Below, piece after piece: positions 1 through 8,039 of a DNA stretch of 64,000 bases. The notes beneath the pieces are model-generated. The model saw only the letters and a program-made list of their open reading frames with translations. It searched no databases and was not told the DNA's origin. The position numbers were made by a program, and so were the translations under genes. How positions within the stretch are numbered: the stretch's first letter is position 1; each line of letters opens with the position of its first letter. The stretch comes from JACQFK01 sp036383955 (GTDB taxonomy: Bacteria > Planctomycetota > MHYJ01 > JACPRB01): positions 1-64,000 of the forward strand of contig DASVNH010000243.1 in NCBI GenBank assembly GCA_036383955.1, given 5' to 3'.

Positions 1-466
1 GCGGCGCCTCGTACGACAGCAGCGCCAGCTCGTCCACCCGGACGTCGCGCGGGGGAAGCTCGACGTCCTTCCCCGCCCGCGCCAGCGCGTAGGAGCGCCG
101 GCCGTCGACTTTCACCGCCGAATAGCGCGGCGGGACCTGCGAGATCGGGCCGACCATCCTCGCCGCCGCGGCCTCGAGCTCCGCCCGCGCGGGCACGGGG
201 CGCTCGCCGACGCGGGGGCCGTCGGCGTCGTCCGTCTCCGTCAGGACGCCGAGCTCGATCTCGACCTCGTAGGTCTTGTCGTGGTCGCCCATGAACTCGA
301 GGAGCCGGAGCCCTTTCCCGAGCGCGACGATGAGCAGCCCGGTCGCGAGCGGGTCGAGCGTGCCGGCGTGCCCGGCCCGGCGCTCGCCCGTTTCGCGGCG
401 GACGGCGTCCACCACGTCGTGGGATGTCTTTCCGCGCGGCTTGTCGACCAGTAGAATCCCGTCCAT
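1..466 (-). CDS. truB: tRNA pseudouridine(55) synthase TruB (C-terminus outside window)
   Basis: This enzyme isomerises U55 in the T-loop of tRNAs. The N-terminal 155 codons are present, read leftwards from the ATG whose complement is at 464-466; the rest lies beyond the left edge. The translation opens with M-D-G-I-L-L-V-D-K-P and contains the family motif GTLDPLATGLL with the catalytic aspartate, followed by the usual E-x-L/D-Y-EV-E strand and the P-P-x-Y-S-A-V-K segment. The start codon overlaps the divergent rsmI start by two bases, so no separate leader exists. I saw no convincing -10 for this strand, so its promoter would lie inside rsmI. Confidence 0.93.
   Translation of the reverse strand, partial: MDGILLVDKPRGKTSHDVVDAVRRETGERRAGHAGTLDPLATGLLIVALGKGLRLLEFMGDHDKTYEVEIELGVLTETDDADGPRVGERPVPARAELEAAAARMVGPISQVPPRYSAVKVDGRRSYALARAGKDVELPPRDVRVDELALLSYEAP
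452..457 (+). promoter_or_regulatory. -10 box TAGAAT before rsmI
   Basis: TAGAAT ends 7 nt before the rsmI ATG at 465, so transcription should begin at or next to the start codon (leaderless). The -35 is weak. The hexamer lies inside truB on the other strand. Confidence 0.5.
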
Positions 467-1157
467 GCTCCACGTCGTCGCGACGCCGCTCGGCAACCTC
501 GAGGACCTCACCGCGCGCGCGCTGCGGATTCTACGGGAAGTCGACGCCATTGTCAGCGAGGACACGCGGACGACGATGAAACTGCTGTCCCACAACGACA
601 TCCACAAGCCGCTCATCGCCTACTTCCAGGACAGCCCGCCGCGCCGGCTCGAGGAGATCCTCGACCGCCTCCGCCGCGGCGAATCGATCGCGCTGGTCTC
701 GGAGGCGGGCACGCCCGGCGTGAGCGATCCGGGCGCGCGGCTCGTCGACGCGGCGCTCGCGGCCGGGATCCCCGTCTCGCCGGTGCCGGGGCCGGCGGCG
801 GTGGCGGCGGCGGCGAGCGTGTGCGGATTCCCGGTGGACGCCTTCCATTTCGGCGGCTTCCTGCCGCGCAAGCCCGGCAAGCGGCGCAAGGCCCTGCGGG
901 CGCTCGCGGAGCTGGAGATCACGCTGATCTTCTACGAATCGCCGCACCGGATCGCCGACTGCCTCGAGGACATGCTCGCCGAGCTCGGCGACCGGAGGAT
1001 GACGCTCTGCCGCGAGCTGACGAAGAAGCACGAGGAGGTGCGGAGGATGTCGATCTCCCAGGCCCTCGCGCGCTTCCGCGGCGGGGAGGCGCTCGGCGAA
1101 TTCACGGTGGCCGTCGAAGGGAAGCCGAAGCCGCCCTCAGAGCCCGAGCCGGAGTAG
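465..1157 (+). CDS. rsmI: 16S rRNA (cytidine-1402-2'-O)-methyltransferase RsmI
   Basis: RsmI methylates the ribose of C1402 in 16S rRNA using SAM. The 230-residue product starts MLHVVATPLGNLEDLT, matching the family N-terminus. It contains VSEDTR, the glycine-rich SEAGTPGVSDPG loop, PVPGPAA and IFYESPHR motifs of the tetrapyrrole-methylase fold. It is shorter at the C-terminus than E. coli RsmI (286 aa), ending in a Pro/Glu-rich tail. ATG 465 is chosen because conservation begins exactly there. The end overlaps convergent bioD by 21 nt. Confidence 0.95.
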   Translation: MLHVVATPLGNLEDLTARALRILREVDAIVSEDTRTTMKLLSHNDIHKPLIAYFQDSPPRRLEEILDRLRRGESIALVSEAGTPGVSDPGARLVDAALAAGIPVSPVPGPAAVAAAASVCGFPVDAFHFGGFLPRKPGKRRKALRALAELEITLIFYESPHRIADCLEDMLAELGDRRMTLCRELTKKHEEVRRMSISQALARFRGGEALGEFTVAVEGKPKPPSEPEPE

Positions 1158-1787
1158 CGCCTTCGCGACCGGGTCGAAGGCGGCGGACGTCGGGCGGTGC
1201 GGCACCACGCCGAGAATCGGCAGCTTCGTCTCCGCCTCCAGCGCGCTCCAGGTCCGGCGGTCCGAGCGGCCCGGCTCGGCGAAGTTGACGATCAGGCCGA
1301 AGAGCTTCAGCCCGAACGCGCGCGCCGCGAGCACGGTGAGCGCGGTGTGGTTGAGCGTGCCGAGCTTGGGCCGGGTGACGATGACGAGGGGAAGCCGAAG
1401 CCGCTTCGCCAGGTGCGCGACGGTCCAGCGGGGCCGGATCGGCACGAGCAGGCCGCCGACGCCCTCCACGACCACGCCGGCGTGGCGCCGCGAGAGCTCG
1501 CGGTACGCGGCCCAGACGGGGCGCAGGTCGACGGGGCGTTTCTCGACGGCCGCCGCGACGCTGGGGGCGAGCGGCGCTTTGAAGTAGAGCGGATTGACGA
1601 GGTCGAGGGGGTCGTCGACGTCCGCCGTCCGGATCAGGTGGACGGCGTCCTCGCGGGAGCCGCAGGAGAGCGGCTTCATGACGCCGACGTCGACGCCGGC
1701 GCGGCGAAGGGCGGCGGCGAGCCCGGCGGCCACGATCGTCTTGCCGATGCCCGTATCGGTGCCCGTGACGAGGAGCGAGCGCGTCAT
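1137..1787 (-). CDS. bioD: dethiobiotin synthetase BioD
   Basis: BioD is the ATP-dependent carboxylase that closes the ureido ring of dethiobiotin in biotin synthesis. The 216-residue product shows the P-loop GTDTGIGKT at residues 7-15, the KPLSCG strand, the EGVGGLLVPI motif and a GLIVN segment. Its ATG overlaps the topA stop as ATGA (1784-1787), so it is translationally coupled to topA. No other biotin genes are visible here, so the pathway must be dispersed. The 3' end overlaps rsmI on the other strand. Confidence 0.93.
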   Translation of the reverse strand: MTRSLLVTGTDTGIGKTIVAAGLAAALRRAGVDVGVMKPLSCGSREDAVHLIRTADVDDPLDLVNPLYFKAPLAPSVAAAVEKRPVDLRPVWAAYRELSRRHAGVVVEGVGGLLVPIRPRWTVAHLAKRLRLPLVIVTRPKLGTLNHTALTVLAARAFGLKLFGLIVNFAEPGRSDRRTWSALEAETKLPILGVVPHRPTSAAFDPVAKALLRLGL

Positions 1788-3949
1788 TCGCCGGCCGCCT
1801 TCAACGTGCGGTCCCAGTCGCGCGGGAAGCGCCGCGTGTTCTTGCAGCGGGGATAGTCGGCGCAGGCGATGTAGCCGCCCCGGCGCCCGGTCTTGATCCG
1901 GAGCGGCCGGCCGCACTTCTCGCAGTCGGCCTTCCAGCCCGCGGGGATGTCGTAGCGCCCGCTCTTGCGCGGCCCCGTCTTCGCCCCGCGGCACGCCGGG
2001 TAGCCCGCGCAGGACAGGAAGCTCCCGTAGCGGCCCTTGCGGAGGACCATGGGGCCGCCGCACAGCTCGCAGGCCTCGCCTTTGACTTCGCCGCCGGGCA
2101 GCGGCTTCGTGAGCTTGCAGGCCGGATAGCCCGAGCAGCCGAGGAAGCCGCCGTCCTTGCCGCGGCGGACGAGCATCGGCTTGCCGCAGGCGCAGTCGAC
2201 GCCCGCCTTCGCCGGCTCGGGCTCCCGCGCGGCCCGGGCCTTCGCGAGGTCGGCGCTGAACTCCGCGTAGAACTCGCCCAGCACCGCCGTCCAGTCCGCG
2301 CGGCCCGCCTCGATCTCGTCGAGGCGCTTTTCCATCTCCGCCGTGAAGCCCGTGTCGAGAAGGCGGTCGAAGTGCTCCACGAGGCGGTCGACGACCAAGG
2401 TGCCCAGCTCGGTCGGCGCGAAGGCGCGCCGCTCGAGGGTGACGTAGGCGCGCTCCTGGATCGTCGCGAGGGTCGGGGCGTAGGTGCTCGGACGTCCGAT
2501 GCCGTGCTTCTCGAGCGTCTTGACGAGAGTGGCTTCGGTGTAGCGCGGCGGCGGCTCCGTGCGGCGCCCCAGCGGGACGAGCTCGCGGAGCGCGAGCCGG
2601 TCGCCGGCCGCGAGCGGAGGAAGGACCTGGTCGTCCTCGCGCAGGTCCGGGCCCAGCAGGGCCGTGTAGCCGTCGAACAGGAGCTCGCGGCCGCGGGCGC
2701 GGAACGTGGCGCGGCCCGCGCGGATCTCGACGTCCGTCGCGCGCCAGACGGCGGGCGCCATCTGCGAGGCGACGAAGCGCTTCCAGATCAGCGCGTAGAG
2801 CCGGAACTGCTCGTCGCTGAGCCAGGGGCGGAGCGACTCGGGGGTGCGCCGCGCCGAGGTCGGCCGGATCGCCTCGTGCGCGTCCTGCGCGCCCTTCCGG
2901 CGGGCGCGGACCACCGGCGCGCGCGGCAGCCGCTTCTCTCCGAAGGTTTCGGCGATGTAGGCGCGGACCTCCTTCAGGGCCTCGCCGGCGACGCGGAAGG
3001 AGTCGGTGCGCATGTACGTGATCAAGCCGGCCTCGCCTTCGCGGCCCAGGCGGACGCCTTCGTAGAGCTGCTGGGCGACGCGCATCGTGCGCGAGGCGGA
3101 AAAGCCCAGCGCCTGGGAGGCCTGCTGCTGCAGCAGGCTCGTGGTGAAGGGCGGGCGCGGCGGCTCCGGACGCTCGGCCTGGACGCGCGAGAGGACGTCG
3201 AACGGCGATCCCCGCAGCTCTTCGGCGAGGGCCTTCGCCGGCGCTTCCGACGGCAGGGAGAAGACGGACGTCGCGCTGGGAAGGCCGAGGGGGCGGCCGT
3301 CGACCGTCGCGAGGTCGGCGGTGAACGCGGCCCCGTCCTTCTCGAGGCGGGCGCGGAGGGTCCAGTGCTCCTCGGAGACGAAGGCCCGGATTTCGCGCTC
3401 GCGTTCGACGACGAGGCGGACGGCCACCGACTGCACGCGGCCGGCGGAGGTCCCGCGGCCGACCTTTTTCCAGAGCAGCGGCGAAAGCTGGTAGCCGACG
3501 AGGCGGTCGAGCACGCGCCGCGCCTGCTGGGCGTTCACGCGGTCCATCGAGATCGGGGCCGGCGCCTGGAAGGCGTCGAGCACGCCGCGGCGGGTGATCT
3601 CGTGGAAGGCGACGCGGCGGGCCTTGCTCTTGGGGAGCTTGAGCGCCTCGGCGAGATGCCAGGCGATGGCCTCGCCCTCGCGGTCCGGATCCGGCGCCAG
3701 GTAGACCGTCTCGGCCGCGAGGGCCGCCGCGCGAAGCTCGGCGAGCACCTTAGTCCGGCCCTTGAGGGTCCGGTAGGTCGGGGCGAAGCCGTTCTCGACG
3801 TCGATGCCCAGGCCGCGCGCCGGGAGGTCGCGCACGTGGCCCAGGCAGGCCTTCACCACATAGCCGGGCCCGAGGATGCCCAGGAGGGTCTTCGCCTTGG
3901 CGGGGGATTCGACGATGACGAGCGCGCCGTGCTTCTTTGGCCTGGGCAT
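1784..3949 (-). CDS. topA: DNA topoisomerase I (type IA)
   Basis: TopA relaxes negatively supercoiled DNA through a covalent 5'-phosphotyrosine. In the 721-residue product the Toprim domain opens with ALVIVESPAKAKT and has the acidic PDPDREGEA motif near residue 90. The active-site tyrosine is in GLITYMRTDS near residue 312. Three C-terminal zinc ribbons with C-x-C/C-x2-C pairs follow, each ending in a Y-P-x-C motif. The ATG at 3949 gives the canonical N-terminus. It is first in an operon with bioD and divergent from the TerC/Usp gene. Confidence 0.97.
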   Translation of the reverse strand: MPRPKKHGALVIVESPAKAKTLLGILGPGYVVKACLGHVRDLPARGLGIDVENGFAPTYRTLKGRTKVLAELRAAALAAETVYLAPDPDREGEAIAWHLAEALKLPKSKARRVAFHEITRRGVLDAFQAPAPISMDRVNAQQARRVLDRLVGYQLSPLLWKKVGRGTSAGRVQSVAVRLVVEREREIRAFVSEEHWTLRARLEKDGAAFTADLATVDGRPLGLPSATSVFSLPSEAPAKALAEELRGSPFDVLSRVQAERPEPPRPPFTTSLLQQQASQALGFSASRTMRVAQQLYEGVRLGREGEAGLITYMRTDSFRVAGEALKEVRAYIAETFGEKRLPRAPVVRARRKGAQDAHEAIRPTSARRTPESLRPWLSDEQFRLYALIWKRFVASQMAPAVWRATDVEIRAGRATFRARGRELLFDGYTALLGPDLREDDQVLPPLAAGDRLALRELVPLGRRTEPPPRYTEATLVKTLEKHGIGRPSTYAPTLATIQERAYVTLERRAFAPTELGTLVVDRLVEHFDRLLDTGFTAEMEKRLDEIEAGRADWTAVLGEFYAEFSADLAKARAAREPEPAKAGVDCACGKPMLVRRGKDGGFLGCSGYPACKLTKPLPGGEVKGEACELCGGPMVLRKGRYGSFLSCAGYPACRGAKTGPRKSGRYDIPAGWKADCEKCGRPLRIKTGRRGGYIACADYPRCKNTRRFPRDWDRTLKAAGE

Positions 3950-3958
3950 GCCGCGGCG

Positions 3959-3964
3959 ATTATC
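3959..3964 (-). promoter_or_regulatory. -10 box GATAAT before topA
   Basis: On the minus strand GATAAT is preceded by TGG and followed after 9 nt by the topA ATG, predicting a leader of only about 2 nt. Confidence 0.5.
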
Positions 3965-4022
3965 CCATCCGAAACGGCGGCGGAAACGGCTTTTTTCGGT
4001 AGCGGGAGGCCGTCGATCTCGT

Positions 4023-4028
4023 CAGAAT
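4023..4028 (+). promoter_or_regulatory. -10-like CAGAAT before the TerC/Usp gene
   Basis: CAGAAT lies 9 nt before ATG 4038, the same geometry as the other leaderless candidates in the window. The match is weaker than TAGAAT. Confidence 0.35.
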
Positions 4029-4037
4029 ACGTCCCCA

Positions 4038-5798
4038 ATGAACGCCTGGATCCCCTGGATCGTCTTCAACGCCTTCGTCCTGGTCATGCTCGCGCTGGAC
4101 CTCGGCGTCTTCCACCGCAAGTCCCACACGGTCAAGGTCAAGGAAGCCCTGGTCTGGAGCGCCGTGTGGGTGACGCTGGCGCTGCTCTTCAACGCCGGGA
4201 TCTGGCACTTCAAGGGCTCCAAGCTCGCGATGGAATTCTTCGCGGGCTACGTCATCGAGAAGTCGCTCAGCGTCGACAACCTCTTCGTCTTCCTCGTCCT
4301 CTTCTCGTTCTTCAAGGTCCAGCCCGTCTACCAGCACAAGGTCCTCTTCTGGGGCATCCTCGGCGCCCTCGTCATGCGCGCCGCGATGATCGCCGTCGGC
4401 GCCGCTCTCATCCAGCGCTTCCACTGGGTCATGTACGTGTTCGGCGCCTTCCTCGTCATCACCGGCGTGAAGCTCGCCTTCCACCAGGAGGACGAGAAGG
4501 CCGTCGGCGAGAACATCGCCGTCCGGCTGTTCCGGAAGCTCTTCCCGGTCAGCTCCGGCAACAGCGACGGGAAGTTCTTCGTCGTGGAGGCCGGCCGGCG
4601 CATGGCCACCCCCCTCTTCCTCGTCCTGATCACCGTCGAGTTCACCGACCTGGTCTTCGCCCTCGACTCCATCCCCGCCATCTTCGCCGTGAGCAGCAAC
4701 ACCTTCATCATCTACACGTCCAACGTGTTCGCCATCCTCGGCCTGCGCTCCCTCTACTTCGCCCTCGCCGGCTGCATGGGCCTGTTCGTCTACCTCAAGT
4801 ACGGCCTCGCCATCATCCTCGCCTTCGTCGGCGTGAAGATGCTCATCGTCGACTTCTACAAGATCCCCATCGCCCTCTCCCTCGGCGTCATCCTCGGCAT
4901 CCTGGCGATCACCATCTACGCCTCCCTCCGCTGGCCCCCCAAGAAGAAGGAAGAGCCCGGCCCGGGCCCCGAGCCGGCCCCCGGGCCTCCGCCCGGCCCC
5001 GGCGGCCCCGGCGAGCACGCCCTCCTCCCCGTCGACGGGTCCAAGGAGGCCGAGCGGGCCGTCGACGTCCTCCTCGGCCTCAAGCCGAAGAAAGTCACGA
5101 TCCTCCACGTCGCGGACGGAAGCGTCGTCCCCGGGACGTACTTCGACGCCATCGAGCGCCGCCTCCGGGAAGCGGGCACGGCGGACGTCGCCAGGCTCCA
5201 CTGCGCCGGCGACCCCGCGGCCGTCATCCTCCAGCAGGCGAAGGCCACGGGCGCCGCCTTCGTAACGTTCTCCATGCAAGGAAGCGCGGGCCTCGGCATC
5301 ATCGGCGAGCGCGTCCTCCGCACGTCGCCGATCCCGGTCCTGGCCGTGCCCAAGGGGACGTCGACGCCCCCCGCCGACCTGTTCGCCCAGGTGCTGGCGC
5401 CGCTGGACGGATCCGAGGCGGCCGAGAAGGCGATCGAGCGCCTGATCGCGCTCTTCCCGAAGGCGGCCGCCGCGATCCATCTGCTCAGCGTCGTCGAGGT
5501 GGTCGGCGGCCCGGCGAAGCTGGGCGGCGGGGACGCGACGTCGCGCTTCTACCAGCTGAGCGCGGACGAGCTGAAGGGGAAGATGGAGGCGGTCGCCGCG
5601 AAGCTGCCGGTGAAGCCCGCGATCCGCGTCGACGCGGGAAGCCCCGCGGCGAAGATCCTCGAGCACGCGGCGGCGCTCAACGCGACGCTGATCGCCATGG
5701 CTCCCGAAGGACGCTCGGGCCTCTCGCGCTGGACGCTGGGCAGCGTGTCGGAGCAGGTGCTGCGCGCGAGCCCGGTCCCCGTCCTGGTCCTGCGCTAG
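4038..5798 (+). CDS. TerC-family integral membrane protein fused to tandem universal-stress domains
   Basis: The 586-residue protein combines two families. Residues 1 to about 305 are a TerC/Alx-type membrane protein with about nine hydrophobic segments and the family motifs EKSLSVDNLFVF and FALDSIPAIFA, whose acidic residues are linked to metal-ion (Mn/Ca) export. A Pro/Gly linker (about 310-330) leads to two UspA-like domains: one beginning ALLPVDGSKEAERAV, and a second beginning VLAPLDGSEAAEKAI and ending in the nucleotide-binding-type G-S-V-S-E-Q-V-L motif. The domain order suggests nucleotide-dependent control of a metal transporter, which is inference. ATG 4038 gives a clean TerC start. 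Confidence 0.88.
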   Translation: MNAWIPWIVFNAFVLVMLALDLGVFHRKSHTVKVKEALVWSAVWVTLALLFNAGIWHFKGSKLAMEFFAGYVIEKSLSVDNLFVFLVLFSFFKVQPVYQHKVLFWGILGALVMRAAMIAVGAALIQRFHWVMYVFGAFLVITGVKLAFHQEDEKAVGENIAVRLFRKLFPVSSGNSDGKFFVVEAGRRMATPLFLVLITVEFTDLVFALDSIPAIFAVSSNTFIIYTSNVFAILGLRSLYFALAGCMGLFVYLKYGLAIILAFVGVKMLIVDFYKIPIALSLGVILGILAITIYASLRWPPKKKEEPGPGPEPAPGPPPGPGGPGEHALLPVDGSKEAERAVDVLLGLKPKKVTILHVADGSVVPGTYFDAIERRLREAGTADVARLHCAGDPAAVILQQAKATGAAFVTFSMQGSAGLGIIGERVLRTSPIPVLAVPKGTSTPPADLFAQVLAPLDGSEAAEKAIERLIALFPKAAAAIHLLSVVEVVGGPAKLGGGDATSRFYQLSADELKGKMEAVAAKLPVKPAIRVDAGSPAAKILEHAAALNATLIAMAPEGRSGLSRWTLGSVSEQVLRASPVPVLVLR

Positions 5799-5802
5799 CT
5801 CC

Positions 5803-5888
5803 GAATTCCGGTCGTCGGCCCCGCGCTTCGGGCTCCGGTCGTCGATCCCGAACTTCGGGTTCCGGACGTCGGGTTCCGGGTTCCGGGT
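5803..5888. repeat. degenerate TTCCGG(G/A) tandem repeat
   Basis: The gap between two convergent genes is filled by variants of TTCGGG/TTCCGG units about 6-20 nt long, finishing with GGGTTCCGGGTTCCGGGT. No gene fits. It resembles the low-complexity intergenic strings found in other metagenome-derived genomes. Confidence 0.6.
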
Positions 5889-6401
5889 CTAGTGCGCGAA
5901 CTTCGAGCGCCACTCTTCGCGGAGGACCATCACTTCGGCGACGACGTCCTCCCGGAGCGACACCAGGCGGCGGGTGATGTGATCGATGGCCTTCTGGGGG
6001 AGAAGGCGCTTCTCGCGGATGTCGTGGAGCGACTGAAGGCCCAGGTGGGTGGAGCGGAGCGAGCGCTTGAGATAGGCGATCGAAAACCCGATCTCCATGT
6101 CGTCGATCCGGCCCACCCCGGCCGCGATCGTGGCCCCGGCGAGATAGGTGTTCAGGACCAGCTCGTCGACGGGCTTCGGGTCCTTCTTGCGGCGCTTCGG
6201 GCGGTAGAGTTTCGCCACCCGTTGAACATAGGTGCCGAAGCGCAGCGCCTCGCGGTACAGGGGGTGTTTTTCGAACTCCTCGATCTCCTCGACGGGGGGG
6301 CCGGAGGCCGTCTTCATCTTCTTGAGCAGCCGCCGCGTCTTGGGGCTGTTCAGAAATTCTTCGGCCTCGTATTCGTCGAGGGGACGCATGGGGAACGACA
6401 T
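5889..6401 (-). CDS. conserved-looking hypothetical protein, 170 aa
   Basis: I do not recognise this protein. It starts MSFPMRPLDEYEAEEF and has a basic stretch YRPKRRKKDPKP around residue 75. It is predicted to be mostly helical and soluble, with no signal peptide or membrane segment. The start at 6401 is chosen because a -10 box (GATACT, 6412-6417) sits 10 nt upstream; an in-frame ATG at 6410 is too close to that box. It is divergent from trpD with about 60 bp between the genes. Confidence 0.65.
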   Translation of the reverse strand: MSFPMRPLDEYEAEEFLNSPKTRRLLKKMKTASGPPVEEIEEFEKHPLYREALRFGTYVQRVAKLYRPKRRKKDPKPVDELVLNTYLAGATIAAGVGRIDDMEIGFSIAYLKRSLRSTHLGLQSLHDIREKRLLPQKAIDHITRRLVSLREDVVAEVMVLREEWRSKFAH

Positions 6402-6411
6402 GGGCGGCATT

Positions 6412-6417
6412 AGTATC
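6412..6417 (-). promoter_or_regulatory. -10 box GATACT
   Basis: GATACT on the minus strand is 10 nt before ATG 6401. It lies back to back with the trpD -10 at 6450. Confidence 0.4.
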
Positions 6418-6449
6418 CGCGGGCGTTTTGCCGCGCAAGAGAAATCCGG

Positions 6450-6455
6450 TAAGAT
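6450..6455 (+). promoter_or_regulatory. -10 box TAAGAT before trpD
   Basis: TAAGAT is 7 nt before ATG 6463. A possible -35 TTGCCG (6428-6433) sits 16 nt upstream. A leaderless trpD transcript is predicted. Confidence 0.5.
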
Positions 6456-6462
6456 CGCGGAA

Positions 6463-7470
6463 ATGATCAAGGACGCGATCGCCCGGGCCGTCGCCGGCCG
6501 CCCCCTCAGCGCCGACGAGGCCGCCCAGGCGATGGGCGAAATCATGGACGGCGCCGCCTCCCCCGCCCTCATCGCCGCGTTCGCCGTCGCGCTCCGCATG
6601 AAAGGCGAGACGCCCGACGAGATCGCGGGCTGCGCCCGCGCCATGCGCGCCCGCATGCTCAGGATCGACCCCGGCCCCGGGCCCGTCGTCGACACCTGCG
6701 GGACGGGCGGCGACGGCCTGGGCACCTTCAACGTCTCGACCGTGGCGGCCCTGGTCGTCGCGGCCTGCGGCGTCAAGGTCGCCAAGCACGGCAACCGCGC
6801 CGCGAGCTCGAAGTGCGGCAGCTCGGACCTGCTCGAGGCGCTCGGCGTGAAGATCGACGCCCCCCGCGAGAAGGTCGAGGCCTCGCTGCGGGAGGCCGGC
6901 ATCGGCTACATGCACGCGCCGTCGTTCCACCCGGCGATGAAGCACGCGGGCCCGGTCCGCAAGGAGCTCGGCGTCCGCACCGTCTTCAACCTCCTCGGGC
7001 CGCTCTGCAACCCGGCGGGGGCGGACGTCCAATGCGTCGGCCTCTTCTCGGCCGCGCTCTGCCGGCCCTACGCGGAGACGCTCCGCGCGCTCGGCTCGCG
7101 CTCGGCCTTCACGTTCCACGGCCACGGCGGCCTCGACGAGCTCTCGACGACCGGCCCCAACGCCGCCGTCCGCCTCATCGACGGCCGGATCGAGGAGCTG
7201 ACGATCGGGCCCGACGCGATCGGCGCGCCCGTCGCGAAGATCGAGGACCTGCTGGGCGGCTCGACGGACGAGAACGCGAAGATCGCGGTCGAGCTCCTCG
7301 GCGGGCAAAAAGGCCCGAAGCGCGACATCGTGCTGCTCAACGCGGCGGCGGCGCTCGTCGCGGCGGGCGCGGCGAAGGATTTCCGGGAGGGCGGGGAGAA
7401 GGCGGCGCGGGCCGTCGATTCCGGCCGCGCGACGCGCGCCCTCGAGGCTTTGGCGGCGGCGAGCCGTTGA
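6463..7470 (+). CDS. trpD: anthranilate phosphoribosyltransferase TrpD
   Basis: TrpD transfers the phosphoribosyl group of PRPP to anthranilate, the second step of tryptophan synthesis. The 335-residue product has the PRPP-binding loop DTCGTGGDG near residue 77, the KHGNR motif, FNLLGPLCNPA and the GLDE segment. All are characteristic of the nucleoside-phosphorylase/TrpD fold, and the length is normal. It is separated by about 7.4 kb from trpF-trpB-trpA; trpE, trpG and trpC are not in the window. Its stop overlaps the start of the NUDIX gene by one base. Confidence 0.97.
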   Translation: MIKDAIARAVAGRPLSADEAAQAMGEIMDGAASPALIAAFAVALRMKGETPDEIAGCARAMRARMLRIDPGPGPVVDTCGTGGDGLGTFNVSTVAALVVAACGVKVAKHGNRAASSKCGSSDLLEALGVKIDAPREKVEASLREAGIGYMHAPSFHPAMKHAGPVRKELGVRTVFNLLGPLCNPAGADVQCVGLFSAALCRPYAETLRALGSRSAFTFHGHGGLDELSTTGPNAAVRLIDGRIEELTIGPDAIGAPVAKIEDLLGGSTDENAKIAVELLGGQKGPKRDIVLLNAAAALVAAGAAKDFREGGEKAARAVDSGRATRALEALAAASR

Positions 7471-7991
7471 TGGCGCCGATCCTCGACCCCAAGTTCTGCT
7501 CGCGCTGCGGGGGGCCGATCGCGAAGGCCGTCCCGCCCCAGGACCACCGGCCGCGCCACGTCTGCGCGGCCTGCGGCTTCATCCACTATCTCGACCCGAA
7601 AGTCGCGTGCGGGACGATCGCGGAGCGGGACGGGCGCTTCGCGCTGATCCAGCGAGGGATCGAGCCGAAGAAGGGCAGCTGGAGTTTTCCCTGCGGCTTC
7701 ATGGAGATCGACGAGACGACGGAGCAGGCGGCGATCCGCGAGACGCTCGAGGAGACGGGCCTCGAGGTCCGGCTCTCCGGGCTGCTGGGGACCTACTCCT
7801 ACACGGACAGCTTCTACGGCGGCGCGATCGTGGTCGTGGTGTACCGGGCCCAGGTCACGGGCGGCACGCTGAAGGCCGACGACGACTGCTGCGACGCGAA
7901 GATGATCGGCGCGGACGAGATCCCCTGGGAGCGGCTCGCCTTCACCTCGAGCCACGCGGCGATCTCGGACTGGCTGCGGCTGAAGGGCTAA
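7470..7991 (+). CDS. NUDIX hydrolase with N-terminal zinc ribbon
   Basis: The 173-residue protein has a zinc ribbon (CSRCG at residues 9-13 and CAACG near 32), then a NUDIX fold with a complete box G-x5-E-x7-R-E-x2-E-E-x-G starting at GFMEIDE near residue 75. Zinc ribbon plus NUDIX is the NudC/NADH-pyrophosphatase style, but the protein is shorter and lacks that family's N-terminal domain, so the substrate is unknown. ATG 7470 overlaps the trpD TGA as TGATG, so the two are coupled. Confidence 0.9.
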   Translation: MAPILDPKFCSRCGGPIAKAVPPQDHRPRHVCAACGFIHYLDPKVACGTIAERDGRFALIQRGIEPKKGSWSFPCGFMEIDETTEQAAIRETLEETGLEVRLSGLLGTYSYTDSFYGGAIVVVVYRAQVTGGTLKADDDCCDAKMIGADEIPWERLAFTSSHAAISDWLRLKG

Positions 7992-8027
7992 GCAGGGCGG
8001 AGCGGGTTCAAAAAGGACCCGAAACCC

Positions 8028-8033
8028 TATACT
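8028..8033 (+). promoter_or_regulatory. -10 box TATACT before the DUF350 operon
   Basis: TATACT is a near-consensus box 6 nt before ATG 8040. A weak -35 (GGTTCA, 8005-8010) lies 17 nt upstream. The start codon should be at +1 or +2. Confidence 0.6.
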
Positions 8034-8039
8034 GTCCTG

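Noticed and set aside
2372..5977. Very long open frame (1201 codons) antisense to topA and running into the TerC/Usp gene
   Set aside because: It is composed of Arg/Gly/Ala-rich repeats with no motif and overlaps two certain genes; long antisense frames are expected at 70% GC.
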